Shown one piece after another: positions 25,001-37,293 of a stretch of DNA of 51,167 bases (positions are counted from its first letter, which is position 1; each line of letters opens with the position of its first letter). Source of the DNA: Branchiostoma floridae (taxonomy: Eukaryota; Chordata; Leptocardii; Amphioxiformes; Branchiostomatidae); NCBI RefSeq assembly GCF_000003815.2, contig NC_049988.1:21613600-21664766 (forward strand), in the 5' to 3' direction. The position numbers and the translations under genes were made by a program. Under the pieces are notes generated by a model that saw only the letters and a program-made list of their open reading frames with translations, made no database searches and had not been told where the DNA came from.

Positions 25001-25872
25001 AGAAATGAAACTTCCCACACTGATGTTGATTAAAGAAGTGGAAAGATTTGTTTAGATTTATTCCAGTCAATAGGACCAAACTGTTGTTGATTATTTTTTT
25101 GCAGTGTTGGCACCTAAAGGTTACGCAGAGTTCCGTGGAATCTGCTACAAGGCCTACGGCACACGTAAGACCTTCAGCGGAGCGGCCGCGACCTGTGGTG
25201 AAGACGGCGGCACCCTCGCCATGCCGCGAGATGCTGAGACCAACGCCTTCCTGATCTCTTTGCACAATGCCGTGAGCGACAAGGGGAACTTCTGGATCGG
25301 CCTGCACGATCGGCGCGAAGAGGGAAGGTTTGAGTGGGTGGATGGTTCTGCACTTGGGACCTACAACTCCTGGGCTCCGGGACAACCGGACAACCGTTAT
25401 GGCAACCAAGATTGCGTTCTTTACTCCGCACCCTGGGAGTTGAACTGGGAAGACAAGTGGAACGACGTAGGATGTAACGTACGGTTTCCCTTCATCTGCC
25501 AGGCCGTCCCAGGTACTTTTTATAACCGTACCATTTCCTGAAACCTTTCTGTCTAGTGAACATGCCACAGCTTCTGCATCCATTACACGGAGTGCATCAG
25601 GCCATCATAACATTCATTAAATATTCATATACGGATATCAAACATGCAAATGAGGGACTGATTTGCATAATTCAAACAAAAATTGCAAAATCATCTAATG
25701 ATAAATGACGGTAATTTCATGCTTGTGACATGTCTAAGTTGGCTGACTTTGAACATTCCATGCATGAATGAATTTGTGTTCGCCGGACTCCAGTTAGCAT
25801 CGCTATTTTCATAACCACATAACTACACATCTCACCCCTGCTAATGTTGCTCACTTTCCAGGACGTCCGTAG
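21094..25872 (+). CDS. Lectin gene D: longest stalk, QPD-type CTLD, one apparent frameshift
   Basis: The exons are 21094-21133, 21941-22033, 22892-23037, a stalk exon starting inside the gap (visible 23320-24651), 25105-25512 and the last from 25862 (stop 25870-25872). The tail has a single Tyr-type exon. The stalk frame shifts by one base at about 24000/24001, where GCCCGAAG replaces GCCTTGAAG, so the CTLD is in frame only with the downstream part. The CTLD carries QPD and an intact WND, which predicts galactose-type Ca-dependent binding, and an extra loop (ELNWE) before WND. The first Cys of the N-terminal pair is replaced (LAPKGY rather than SCPEGY), leaving the Cys of GICY without its usual partner. 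The one-base error lies inside a repeat next to a gap, so an assembly or read error is plausible. Confidence 0.78.
23128..23319. other. Assembly gap (192 N) covering the start of gene D's stalk exon
   Basis: Compared with B, the missing part should hold the end of the intron, the acceptor and the first stalk unit or units. Confidence 0.99.
23320..24651 (+). repeat. Gene D stalk: about 26 visible coiled-coil units
   Basis: Mixed 17- and 14-residue units are about twice the number in the next longest copy. Odd units include GNMTTTVD (14 residues, twice, with similar neighbours, suggesting an internal block duplication), EGRRQL and DHISHHC. The true number is higher or uncertain because the 5' part is in a gap. 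Confidence 0.85.
24948..24998. repeat. (TA)n microsatellite in gene D's stalk-CTLD intron
   Basis: About 25 TA dinucleotides without interruption. Confidence 0.97.
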
Positions 25873-26206
25873 GCGACAGGCGGAACTCTCGCCACCACTG
25901 TACAGCGGCTCTCCGACCATCCGCCGTAAAACTGACCAGCATAACGTGAAACATGGAATTATAGCAACAGAGGAAATCAGCACGTTATTTTATAAGTACA
26001 TTTAAGAGTTTGTCGAGTAGAAAACCAATGGAAGAAATAGTCACTAGGCACCAAAGCAATGGATCACGTACTGTACAGTGGTAGACACGCTGAGTTTTCA
26101 TACAGAGAAAATGTGCGTTTCTTAAGATATGCACATAACCATTTTTAAACATAGAAAACATGCTAGAAGCTGGAAAGCTCCTGGTTTGGCTGTATCAAAT
26201 CTATTG

Positions 26207-26306
26207 NNNNNNNNNNNNNNNNNNNNNNNNNNNNNNNNNNNNNNNNNNNNNNNNNNNNNNNNNNNNNNNNNNNNNNNNNNNNNNNNNNNNNNNNNNNNNN
26301 NNNNNN
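26207..26306. other. Assembly gap (100 N) in gene D's 3' UTR region
   Basis: Placeholder-length gap. The flanks match the 3' region of the other lectin units. Confidence 0.99.
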
Positions 26307-26536
26307 ACTTCATAAAGTGATAATGCGTAATTTCACTGTTTTCACAATAAACAGATTTCCCTTTGTTGTTGTCAACGAACGAAAAACACCATGCCAGAAC
26401 TGCTGGTACTTATAGAGGGGATTTCCTTTGTAACAAGCCTGAAACAAGTTATAGAGATTTTTGCTGTTCTCCAAAGTTTGTAGACTGTGCTCACGTGAGC
26501 CTGGACCACTTAAGAAGCCACATTGGCGAAACCGGT

Positions 26537-26557
26537 CTGTGTGACAGACTGAATAAA
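26537..26557 (+). terminator. Gene D 3'-end signal: hairpin plus AATAAA
   Basis: GTCTGTGTGACAGAC precedes AATAAA at 26552-26557, as in the other units. Confidence 0.6.
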
Positions 26558-26724
26558 AGTTGTAAACGGGAACTCTGCGGCTCCGGCTGTCTAACTGAGG
26601 GGTGACTGTGGTGAGAAATATGTCGGTTAGCGTGAGGAACAGTCCGCTCCATACATAAGTGTTATCTAACTTTTGGAAACTGTCCATTAAAACCACATGA
26701 GGCATGAAGGTACTGTGCTTATGA

Positions 26725-27055
26725 TGTGTTTGCAATTGAGCAGAATTTGAGTTGTGCTAGTAGATTCGCATTGCTATATTACAGTACAGGGAGTGATGTA
26801 CCCAACACTGCATTCCACTCATGGCCACCTTGTCTTACCCAACGTGCCCGGGCACAGCTAAAGCTAACGTCAAATTGCCACAAAGGGGCCCAGCCGAGCA
26901 GCTTTGGGGAACGAAAAGTCCGGTATAAAAGGCAAAACAGAAATCAGACCAATAATAATTCAACAGCATGCCTTGTGTATATTTATTGGCATAAACTTCA
27001 TTTTTCGTTTCCGCAAACAACCCGTCTGGGATCCGGGTAGGAAATGTGACGTAGG
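26725..27055 (+). promoter_or_regulatory. TATA-containing spacer block upstream of gene E
   Basis: TATAAAAG at 26924-26931, 2.7 kb before gene E's ATG. The block is nearly identical to those before C and F. Confidence 0.45.
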
Positions 27056-27439
27056 CATAAGTACGTAACTGCTTTACAAGAACACATCCTTCATTCTTGT
27101 TCTTCTATCAGGAGGTTAGTTGTTTTGCTTCAAACGATGTTGTGACAAAACTCTAGCCCGGCAATCGGCTTCCCCTGTCACCCAATTGTCAGATATAATC
27201 ACTATCCACACTGAGCTGAAGTTACTCACTGGTGACTAAACTAAAGTAAGTGGAAACATAGACAGCATGGATAGAAACATCAAAAACAATACCTCCATTT
27301 TTCACGGAGGTAAATGGACCTTGGAGGCCGAATCTCCTGACAAACACAACTTTAGGAACTGTTGAAAACAGAATTCAATTTCTCATTTCTTAACTATCAT
27401 ACAGTCTGTTCGTCAGTCTGAGCGATGGGATCTGCGGTG

Positions 27440-28216
27440 AGAAGAGGAAGGGTTTGCAATGTCTGAATAAAAACATGGAGATTCAATAACTACATTATGA
27501 GTTCTCACGTACCAACCTTTTCATGTTTCTACCTCCCAGCCCAGATTAACTTCTTTTCCCAGAAAATTAGTCTGCCACTTGCAGAAAAACAAAATGCCAT
27601 TCTTACCACGTAATGCCACGTCATCCCTACAGGTGAATGTAAATATGGCTCGTTGTTGTTTGTGTTTATTGGGTATGTTGTGTATCATCATTGTGGAACT
27701 CAGGCATCTTTGGGCCTCATTAATTCAATTTCGTGGTTCTTGGACAAAAAAAAGATATTCTGGTTATGCTAAACTGAAGGAACAACATTTCAATGACTAC
27801 ATTAAAAGTCTGACGTACAAAGTTTTTGATGTTTCTATCTCCCAGCACAGATCAATTCCTTTTCACAGAAAATTAATCTGCCACTTGCAGAAAAACAAAA
27901 TGCCATTCATACCACCTAATGCCACGTCATCCGTTTAGATAAGACAAAAGTGTCCTTTTGTTGATGTGTTGTGTTTACCGGGTATATTGTGAATTATCAG
28001 TGTGGGGAGCACTGTTAACTTTAGGCCTCATCAATTCAACTGCAGACTAGAGTAAAACACATGCTATATTGTACTACACTATTTGTCTGTTCATGTTACC
28101 TCGGACAAGAATTTACAAGAAAGTATTAATGCTTTTTTTCTTGGATAAAAGATATATACTGGTTATGCTTAACTGAAAAAAAAACAACGAAGCGTACATG
28201 TATGCGTTTGTGGTGT

Positions 28217-28259
<43 letters not shown>

Positions 28260-28311
28260 TGTGTGTGTGTGTTTGTGTGTGCAGCACTGTGTGTTTGTAT
28301 GCCTGTGTGTA

Positions 28312-28343
<32 letters not shown>

Positions 28344-28352
28344 AGTGTGTTT

Positions 28353-28416
<64 letters not shown>

Positions 28417-28855
28417 TGTGCAGGTATAGAAATCCTAAATACAGTATACGACTATTGCTGCGCTGCTCCGTGACGTTCATGACACCTGTCAATCACTGTT
28501 ATAAAAAAGTATATGATCCTATGACTGAAATTAAACGTTATGAAAACAAAGACTTAAGTTCCCTGTTTCTACTCTTGTTACAGTTGAAATGAATGTAAGT
28601 TATTACAGCACACAGTGCCATTTTATAGTACTCTTTACGTGTTTTACCCAAAATTTCAGGAAAGGTTTGCAATGTCTCCAGAAAAACACGGAGATTTAAT
28701 GACTACAATAACACTTAAGAGTTCCCACATACAAACTTTTCATGTTTCTCCCTCTCAGTCCAGATTAACTACGTTTCCCAGAAAATTAGTCTGCCACTTG
28801 CAGAAAAACAAAATGCCATTCGCACCACCTGATGCCACGTCATCCCTCCAAATAA
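27440..28855 (+). repeat. Three ~170-base spacer repeats upstream of gene E
   Basis: Copies lie at about 27440-27630, 27785-27935 and 28665-28855, in the same order as before gene B. A (TG)n tract (28201-28422) lies between the second and third. Confidence 0.6.
28201..28422. repeat. (TG)n microsatellite
   Basis: This is the counterpart of the tract at 4950, here fully sequenced with no gap. Confidence 0.95.
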
Positions 28856-29579
28856 AGGTAGATGTGCGTCATCAGACTAATCAAGGTATTACTTGCTATA
28901 TTCATGTGTCTTTCACATTTATGCACTGCAAGACACGACGTAAAATTATTATGATAGAATATATACTTATTTCTACATTTTATAGCAAAATCTGCCAGAT
29001 AATCTACAGAGGTGGATGAATCAAATTCATTCTACGAGTTTACCCAAATCAGTTTAACAATATATAAATATTCTCCTTGTCGACCCTGACGTTCTGACAT
29101 GTAAAAGACGCCACCTGACACCTCTTAGCAAAACTGCAGCGCTAAGCATGGGATTGCCACTTGGGTGTTGCTTGGGTGAAGACGCCAAATGAAAATTTAT
29201 TGTAGAAAATCTATAAAAGTTTGCGTTACCATAAAACCCTTACATGTTGTGTGACGCACACGGAAAATTTCAGAAGAAGAAAAAAAGACAATTGTTTTCC
29301 CCTATGTGTGCATATAGATGAATTCAATATATGTGATGGGTTTCCAAACATGATGAAAAAGGTAGAATGTCTTTAGAAATTGTTTTCGATACCTCTCTTT
29401 CAATATACAACAAAGAAACAAAGAAAACGATTACGTGTGTGTCTGATTTGTCTGGAAACGTGCGTTGTTTGTTAATCATGATTTTCAGTTCATCTTCGGT
29501 TTCTAATTTCTTCATATTTCACATTGTGTTCGGACCTCGCCTGACGCAGGGCGTGTATTTTTGCTGTGCAAGTCGCACC

Positions 29580-32500
29580 ATGCCTGGAGGGCAACAGCAG
29601 TCTAAAACTGGTGACACAGGTAAATATGTGTTTTTTTAAAGAATATTTTCTCTCTCATATGTCAGTGGCCAATGGGATTTGGTCAAAAAATCCATGTAAT
29701 GACAACACTAAGGTTTAAAATTACCCAGTGCCGTGCAATTTTACATGCTTATTCTTCTAAATAGCATTTGGTCGAGGCATGAAGCCTGGAGGATGCATTT
29801 TTATGGCAGTATTTTCTCTATCGGGGGGGGTGGGGGGGGGGGTGGGCTCGGCACAAGTAGTAGGGGCAGGTATATAGGGGGCTACCTCACCATATGGATC
29901 AAGTGCGAACCCCGCTTGCTGGGGCATGGTGTAATGAGGGGTGAATTTCCGATGGTGAAGTAAATCCCCGTGAATAGGAAGTGTCGGGCGTTAAGAGTAG
30001 GTGCTTTTGGCCGAAAACATAACCAGTTTTGAACCCAGCATCGCTGTTCAAGATGGAACGTACAATCAAAAGCCATACAATGCATGAAATATTGTGATAT
30101 CGCACAATTTAACCACGATGATCAAGCAATGTTTTTTTCTCTTGAATATAAGATTTTTCGAACCCAGATTCTAATTTCAAACCTTGTCGCTACGTTTACT
30201 GTGATGTCATAAGAAGTCATATTTGGATTTCCATGCGACAAAAGCAACTTGAGTTGAAGAATGGCTCTCTGATAGTGCGATGTACAATAACTGGAGAAGG
30301 ATGTCCATTTGCCACAGTTTCCTAAATGAAATGATACTGCCATAGTTACTGGATATACATTTGTTCAAAATCATGTTGTATATTGCTTCATTAAACTCTT
30401 GAAGTGACTGTCTCCTTAATTCATACCGCCGGCGCCATTTTAATTTTGTGATTTTTCTCCAGACACCACACCCATGCAGCGGCAGCAGACTGATTTTCAG
30501 GCACGTGCCGACGCCGCTGCGAGTGTGCCCAACCCTATGTACGCGACCGGAGCAGGTAAATCGTTTTTAAGTCTGCTTACGGCGTCCTGTTCCTGTCTCG
30601 CTTTTATACGTACATTTTGTCCTATATCTGGAGTGTGTTCAATTTTATGATTTTCCCCCAGGCACCACACCCATGCAGCAGCCGCAGACTTATTGGCAGT
30701 CCATTGCGGACGCCGCTGCGAGTATTCCCAACGCTTTGTACGCCTCCAGAGCAGGTAAAACTTTGTAATTTTGTCTCATATTCGTCTTAGGATTGCCGTA
30801 AGATCACAAGCTGATTACAAGTTTTTTATAAAAATCAACTGTCTTGTTGCGAAAGGACTGCCGTAGAAGCTTGCCTCTGGTTAATTCTGTCATAGACTGT
30901 TGATAACTCTACAACATTAAAATCTTATAACAACCTTCGACGGATGTGACTGCGTTGCTATGATACAAACTCGACTTTAATACAGACAAATATGATTTCC
31001 GGGAGTCAGCAATTACAAAATTGAAACAAACGGGGCAAAGTTAAAAGAGCACATCATGCAATGATCAAAACTGATGTTTTGGCAGACTGCTTCGTTTGAA
31101 GAACAATGTTTCGTGACCCGTATCAGTTTTATTGTATGAGCCCTGAAAGATTAGCTCAATCTGCGCTAAAGGTCATCGCAATAAGCCAATCAATGTTGTT
31201 TAGTTGTTTTAAAGAGGCAATTCTAATATAGACAAAATCGGTCAGCTCTTTGTATATTAAAGAAATAGAAATAGATAAATAGATTGCTTATCGTGAAAGC
31301 TCATCTGTGTTGGTAGTAATCATAGTACAGTACTTTAGTAGTGTGAAATAGATTGCTTAGTGAATTACCGATCGTGATTTTTATTTTGTACTATCATGTA
31401 ATTTATTGTGTGTTAGTACGAACTATTCTGGATGAACATTAAGCTATGTAACTATGTATGTATGTAATTTCCAGCACGAAAATTGGACTTCCCCAAATTT
31501 TCGGCTGTCCATCTCAGTTCTTTCAATCATTCACAAAGACGGGAGTTGGACAGTCAAAACTTTCGTGTTCGATTTTTGCGTTGGAAATAAAAGTTCAAAG
31601 TTTTGAAAAATCATTCCTTGCTTTAAATCCTCTTTTCTAACAGACCGCTCATATCCGGGTGGAGCAAGTGGCCGCTGTGCTCTGTGTAGCTTCATCCGCT
31701 CCAGGCTTATTTACATCGCCACTTTCATTGCCGTGCTGCTAAGCCTGGTCGCTGTGGGACTCGCCCTCCTGGCGTTCATCAACAATGAGGTAAGCGCTCT
31801 TGTATCATAAAGGCCTGTTGCAAAGTAATTGCCTTTGTTCTGTTTATTGAGTCCATCAAGCCATAACTTTCTGATGTTTCATATTGTTGTTTCAACGTTT
31901 GGTCTGGCGTACGTATATACGTTTATGCGTTCGTAGGAAACATCTGAACTTACCAGCACTGTTGACGCCTTGAAGCGCGACCAGGACGACATGCCCACCA
32001 CTCTTGACGACATGGGCCAACTGTCCCCCACTGTTGACACCTTGGAGCGCGATCAAGACAACATGCGCCAGCTGTCCACCACTGTTGACGCCTTAAAGCG
32101 CGACCAAGACGACATGCGCCAACTGTCCACCACTGTTGACACCTTGAAGCGCGACCAAGACGACATGCGCAAACTGTCCACCACTGTTAACGCTTTGAAA
32201 TGTGACCAAGACGACATGCGCCAACTGTCCACCACTATTGACGCCTTAAAGCGCGACTTTGACAAGGAGCGAGGTCTTCACGAGATGAGAAAGTCGCTAG
32301 GTAGGTTGGTTATTTAGTTGTCAAATGGACTATTTGTAATGGCAACGTAGCTAGTGTAATAGCAGGAAATTTTGTGACCATTATACTATAAAATATTTAT
32401 CTTATCAATTATTCATATGCCTGCAGGATTTCTAGCATGAATTGAGCACGTACACATGTGGTATTCATCATCCTCATCATCAATCATGTCCGTACATGTA

Positions 32501-33274
32501 TATGTGCATATATGCATGTTGTTATGTTTTACGTAGTGTTTCACTAACTCATATCATTTACTAATTATACTGGTATTGAATAAAACTAATGGGAGATATG
32601 GCCTTCTGATGCAGTAAATGTAATGGCTTGTCAGTGATGGAATTCTGAAACATTTTTAATATCACCACTATCTTACTCTACGCGTGTTGCTGACTCGCTG
32701 TTTTCCAGCATCTTGTCCTGAAGGTTACGCAGAGTTCCGTGGAATCTGCTACAAGGTCTTCAACACACGTAAGACCTTCAGCGGAGCGGCCGCGACCTGT
32801 GGTGAAGACGGCGGCACCCTCGCCATGCCCCGAGACGCTGGGACGGACGCCTTCCTGATCTCCTTGTACAACGCTGTGAACGAGGGGCTGCCCTACTGGA
32901 TCGGCCTGGACGATCGGCGCGAAGAGGGAAGCTTTGAGTGGGTGGATGGTTCTGCACTTGGGACCTACAACAACTGGGCTCCGGGGCAACCGAACAACCG
33001 TAGGGGCAACGAAGATTGCGCTGTTTACTGGGCATACCGGAAAGACAAGTGGCACGACTTCCCATGCGACTGGCCGTATCCCTTCATATGCCAGGCTGTC
33101 CCAGGTAGGCTTGTGACATGTGTAAGTTAATTGAAGATGAACATTCCGTGCATAAATTAATTCATGGAGGTACTCTAGTTAGTATTGCTAGCTTATTAGT
33201 TTGTATTGATATAAACACATCACTCCACATCTCATCCTTGCCATTTCTGTTCATGTTTTCCAGGACGTCCGTAG
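29580..33274 (+). CDS. Lectin gene E: near-identical copy of gene B, about 380 aa
   Basis: The exons are 29580-29619, 30463-30555, 30662-30754, 31644-31789, 31937-32300, 32709-33104 and the last from 33264 (stop 33272-33274). Every border and phase equals gene B. The only coding-length change is the loss of one 51-base stalk unit, giving 17 fewer residues. The CTLD again has QPN and WHD, and the tail has two Tyr-type exons (NPMY, NALY). The uniformly high similarity in exons, introns and flanks marks a very recent duplication or a second haplotype placed in tandem. Confidence 0.87.
31937..32300 (+). repeat. Gene E stalk: about six coiled-coil units
   Basis: Same unit series as gene B up to ALKCDQDDMRQLSTTID, which is then joined directly to the end segment ALKRDFDKERG. 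The unit containing QDHIRQLSAILD is cleanly missing. Confidence 0.85.
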
Positions 33275-33885
33275 GTGACAGGTGGAACTCTCGCCACCAC
33301 TGTCGAGCGGCTCTCCGACCATCCGCAGTAAAACTGACCAGCAAAACGCGAAACCTGGCATTATAGCAACAGAGGAAATCATCACGTTGTTTTCTGAATA
33401 CGTTTAAGAGTTTGTTGAGTAGAAAACTAATGGAAGAAATAGTGAATGGGCACAAAAGCAATGGATCACGTACTGTACAGTGGTAGACACACCTGAGTTT
33501 TCATACAGAGAAAATGTACGTTTCTTGAAATATGCACGTAGCAATTTTTAAACATAGAAAATATTCTAGAAGCTGGAAAGCTCCTGGTTTGGCTGTATGG
33601 AACCCATCGCCTGTTGTTGGAGCGTTTCCTACAAAATGCTGAACAGACAGGATTAACAACTTCACTTATAGCAATTAAGCGTAACCTCACTGTTTTCACA
33701 ATAGACGGACTTTCTTTTGTTGTTGTAAAAGAGCACAGTGCCAGAACTGCTGGTATTTATTGAGGGAATTTCCTTTGTAACAATCCTAAACCAAGTTATA
33801 GAGATTTTCTTGCTGTTCTCCAAAGTTTGTAGACTGTGCTCATGTGAGCCTGGACCACTGAAGAAGCCAGATTGGTGAAACCGGT

Positions 33886-33906
33886 CTGTGTGACAGACTG
33901 AATAAA
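33886..33906 (+). terminator. Gene E 3'-end signal: hairpin plus AATAAA
   Basis: GTCTGTGTGACAGAC followed by AATAAA at 33901-33906. Confidence 0.6.
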
Positions 33907-34069
33907 AGTTGTAAACGGGAACTCTGTGGCTCCGGCTGTCTTACTGAGGGGTGACTGTGGTGGGAAAGTTTTCGGTTAGCGTGAGGAACAGTCGGCTCCA
34001 TACATAAGTGTTATCTAACTTTTGGAAACTGTCCATTAAAACCACATGAGGCATGGAGGTGCGACGCTT

Positions 34070-34410
34070 ATGATGTGTTTGCAATTGAGCAGAATTTGAG
34101 TTGTGCTAGTAGATTCGCATTGCTATATTACAGTACAGGGAGTGATGTACCCAACACTGTGTTCCACTCATGGCCACCTTGTCTTACCCAACGTGCCCGG
34201 GCACAGCTAAAGCTAACGTCAAATTGCCACAAAGGGGCCCAGCCGAGCAGCTTTGGGGAACGAAAAGTCCGGTATAAAAGGCAAAACAGAAATCAGACCA
34301 ATAATAATTCAACAGCATGCCTTGTGTATATTTATTGGCATAAACTTCAATTTTTCGTTTCCGCAAACAGCCCGGCTGGGACCCGGGTAGGAAATGTGAC
34401 GTAGGCATAA
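34070..34410 (+). promoter_or_regulatory. TATA-containing spacer block upstream of gene F
   Basis: TATAAAAG at 34273-34280, 3.0 kb before gene F's ATG. Confidence 0.45.
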
Positions 34411-34799
34411 GTACGTAACTGCTTTACAAGAACACATCCTTCATTCTTGTTCTTCTATCAGGAGGTTAGTTGTTTTGCTTCAAACGATGTCGATGTTGGG
34501 ACAAAACTCTAGCCCGGCAATCGGCTTCACCTGGCATCCAATTGTCAGATATAATCACTATCCGCACTGAGCTTAAGTTACTCACTGGTGACTAAACTAA
34601 AGTAAGTGGAAACATAGACAGCATGGATAGAAACATCAAAAACAATACCTCCATTTTTCACGGAGGTAAATGGACCTTGGAGGCCTAATTTCCTGACAAA
34701 CACAAATTTAGGAACGGTTGAAAACAGAATTCAATTTCTCATTTCTTAACTATCATACAGTCTGTTCGTCAGTCTGAGCGATGGGATTTGCGGGGAGAA

Positions 34800-36048
34800 G
34801 AGGAAGGGTTTGCAATGTCTGAATAAAAACACGGGGATTTAATGGCCACATTATGAGTTCTCACGTACCAAACTTTCATGTTTCTACCTCCCGGCATAGA
34901 TTAACTCATTTCCCCAGAAAATTAGTCTGCCACTTGCAGAAAAACAAAAAGCCATTCTTACCACCTAATGCCACGTCATCCCTACAGGTGAATGTAAATA
35001 TGGCCTGTTGTTGTTTGTGTTTACTGGGTATGTTGTGTATCATCATTGTGGAACTCTGGTATCTTTGGGCCTCATTAATTCAATTTCGTGGTTCTTGGAC
35101 AAAAAAAAAGATATTCTGGTTATGCTGAACTGAAAGAACAACATAGCGTACACACATGTTTGTGTGTTAATGTGTATATGTTGCATATAACGTTACACTG
35201 CATGTATGTGTGTGTACTATGTTTTTGGCACTGTGTGTACATGCATGTACATGTATATGTGTGTAAAAACATCTGTGTATAAGCGACTTGTGTGTGGATG
35301 TGTGAAAATAGACGTGTGTGAAGGTGTGTGTATAGGCTTGAAACTTAGTACGAGAGGAATAAAAATGGATATCAATTATGCAAATCATGGCCAAATTTGC
35401 ATAGTTAAACAAAAAACTATGATAACATGGTGACACATGAAAAAGGAGATGATGAACTGATGTAAACTGTGCTGATAAGAGCCTTTTTGGCCTATAATTT
35501 GCATTGAGACAAAATCACTTGGCGAAGGTCGTGGTTGAACTTATGTTGGAAAGAAAGACAGGAATGGTCTACATCGTCTCCAGAAAAACACGGGGATTCA
35601 ATGACTACATTAAAAGTTCTGACGTACAAAGTTTTTGATGTTTCTACCTCCCAGTACAGATTAACTCCTTTTCACAGAAAATTGATCTGCCACTTGCAGA
35701 AAAACAAAATGCCATTCGTACTACCTAATGCCACGTCATCCGTTTAGATAAGACAAAAGTCATTTTGTTGGTGTGTTGTGTTTACCGGGTATATTGTGAA
35801 ATATCAGTGTGGGGAGCACTGTTAACTTTAGGCCTCATCAATTCAACTGCAGACTAGAGTAAAACACATGCTATATTGTACTACACTATTTGTCTGTTTA
35901 TGTTACCTCGGACAAGAATTTGCAAGAAAGTATTGATGCTTTTTTTGGATAAAAAATATATACTGGTTATGCTTAACTGAAAAAACAACGTAGCGTACAC
36001 TTATGTGTGTGTCGTGCGTATGTGTGTGTGTGGTGTGTGTGTGTGTGT

Positions 36049-36098
<50 letters not shown>

Positions 36099-36535
36099 GT
36101 ATAGAAATCCTAAATACAGTATACGACAATTGCTGCGCTGTTCCCTGACGTTCATGACTCCTGTCAATCACTGTTATAAAAATTTACATGATCATATGAC
36201 TGAAATTAAACGTTAGGAAAACAAAGACTGAAATTCCCTGTTTCTAATGTTGTTACAGTTGAAATGAATGTAAGTTATTACAGCATACAGTGCTATATTA
36301 TAGTAAACTTTACGTGTTTTACCCAAAATTTCAGGAAGGGTTTGCAATGTCTCCAGAAAAACACGCGGATTTAATGACTACATTAACACCTTTAAGAGTT
36401 TTCACGTACAAACTTTTTCATGTTTCTCCGTCTCAATCCAGATTAACTTCTTTTCCCAGAAAATTAGTCTGCCACTTGCAGAAAAACAAAATGCCATTCG
36501 CACCACCTAATGCCACGTCATCCCTCCAGATAAAG
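34800..36535 (+). repeat. Three ~170-base spacer repeats upstream of gene F
   Basis: Copies lie at about 34800-34990, 35580-35745 and 36345-36535. A short (TG)n tract lies at 36001-36096. The 35150-35340 stretch is TG-rich but degenerate. Confidence 0.6.
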
Positions 36536-37293
36536 GCAATTGTGGTCTTACGTCATCAGACTAATCAAGGTATTACTTGGTATATTCATGTGTCTTTCAC
36601 TTTTATGCACTGCAAGACACGACATAAAATTCTTATGATAAGATATATACTTATTTCTACATTTTTATTGCAAATCTGTCAGATAATGTACAGGGATGAA
36701 TGAATCAAATTCATTCTACGAGTTTACCCAAATCAGTTTAACAATATATACATATTCTCCTTGTCGACCCTGACGTTCTGACATGTAAAAGACGCCACCT
36801 GACACCTCTTAGCAAAACTGCAGCGCTAAGCATGGGATTGTCACTTGGGTGTTGCTTGGGTGAAGACGCCAAGATAATGAAACTTTATTGTAGAAAATCT
36901 GTAAAGGTATGCGTTAAAGTAAAACTCTTATGTGTGATTACTGTCTACGTGTTTGACGCAGACCGAAAATTTCAGAGGAAGAAAATAAACACAACTGTTT
37001 TTCTCTTATTGGTGAATATAGATGAATGCAATGCATTTGATAGGTTTGCAAACATGATGAAAAAGGTAGAAAGTCTTTCAAATTTGTTTTCGATACCTCT
37101 CTTTCAATATGCAACAAACAAACAAAGAATACGATTACGTGTGTATCTGATTTGTCTGGAAACGTGCGTTGTTTGATACCCACGGTTTTCTTTCATCTTT
37201 GGTTTCTAATTTCTTCATATTTCACATTATGTTCGGACCTCGCCTGACGCAGGGCGTGTATTTTTGCTGTGCTGAAACCTGACAAGTCGCACC

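Noticed and set aside
28615-29019. Open frame of about 134 codons over the ~170-base spacer repeat (FYPKFQERFAMSPEKH...)
   Set aside because: Other copies carry one-base indels that shift the frame, with no compensating change, and no family is recognisable.
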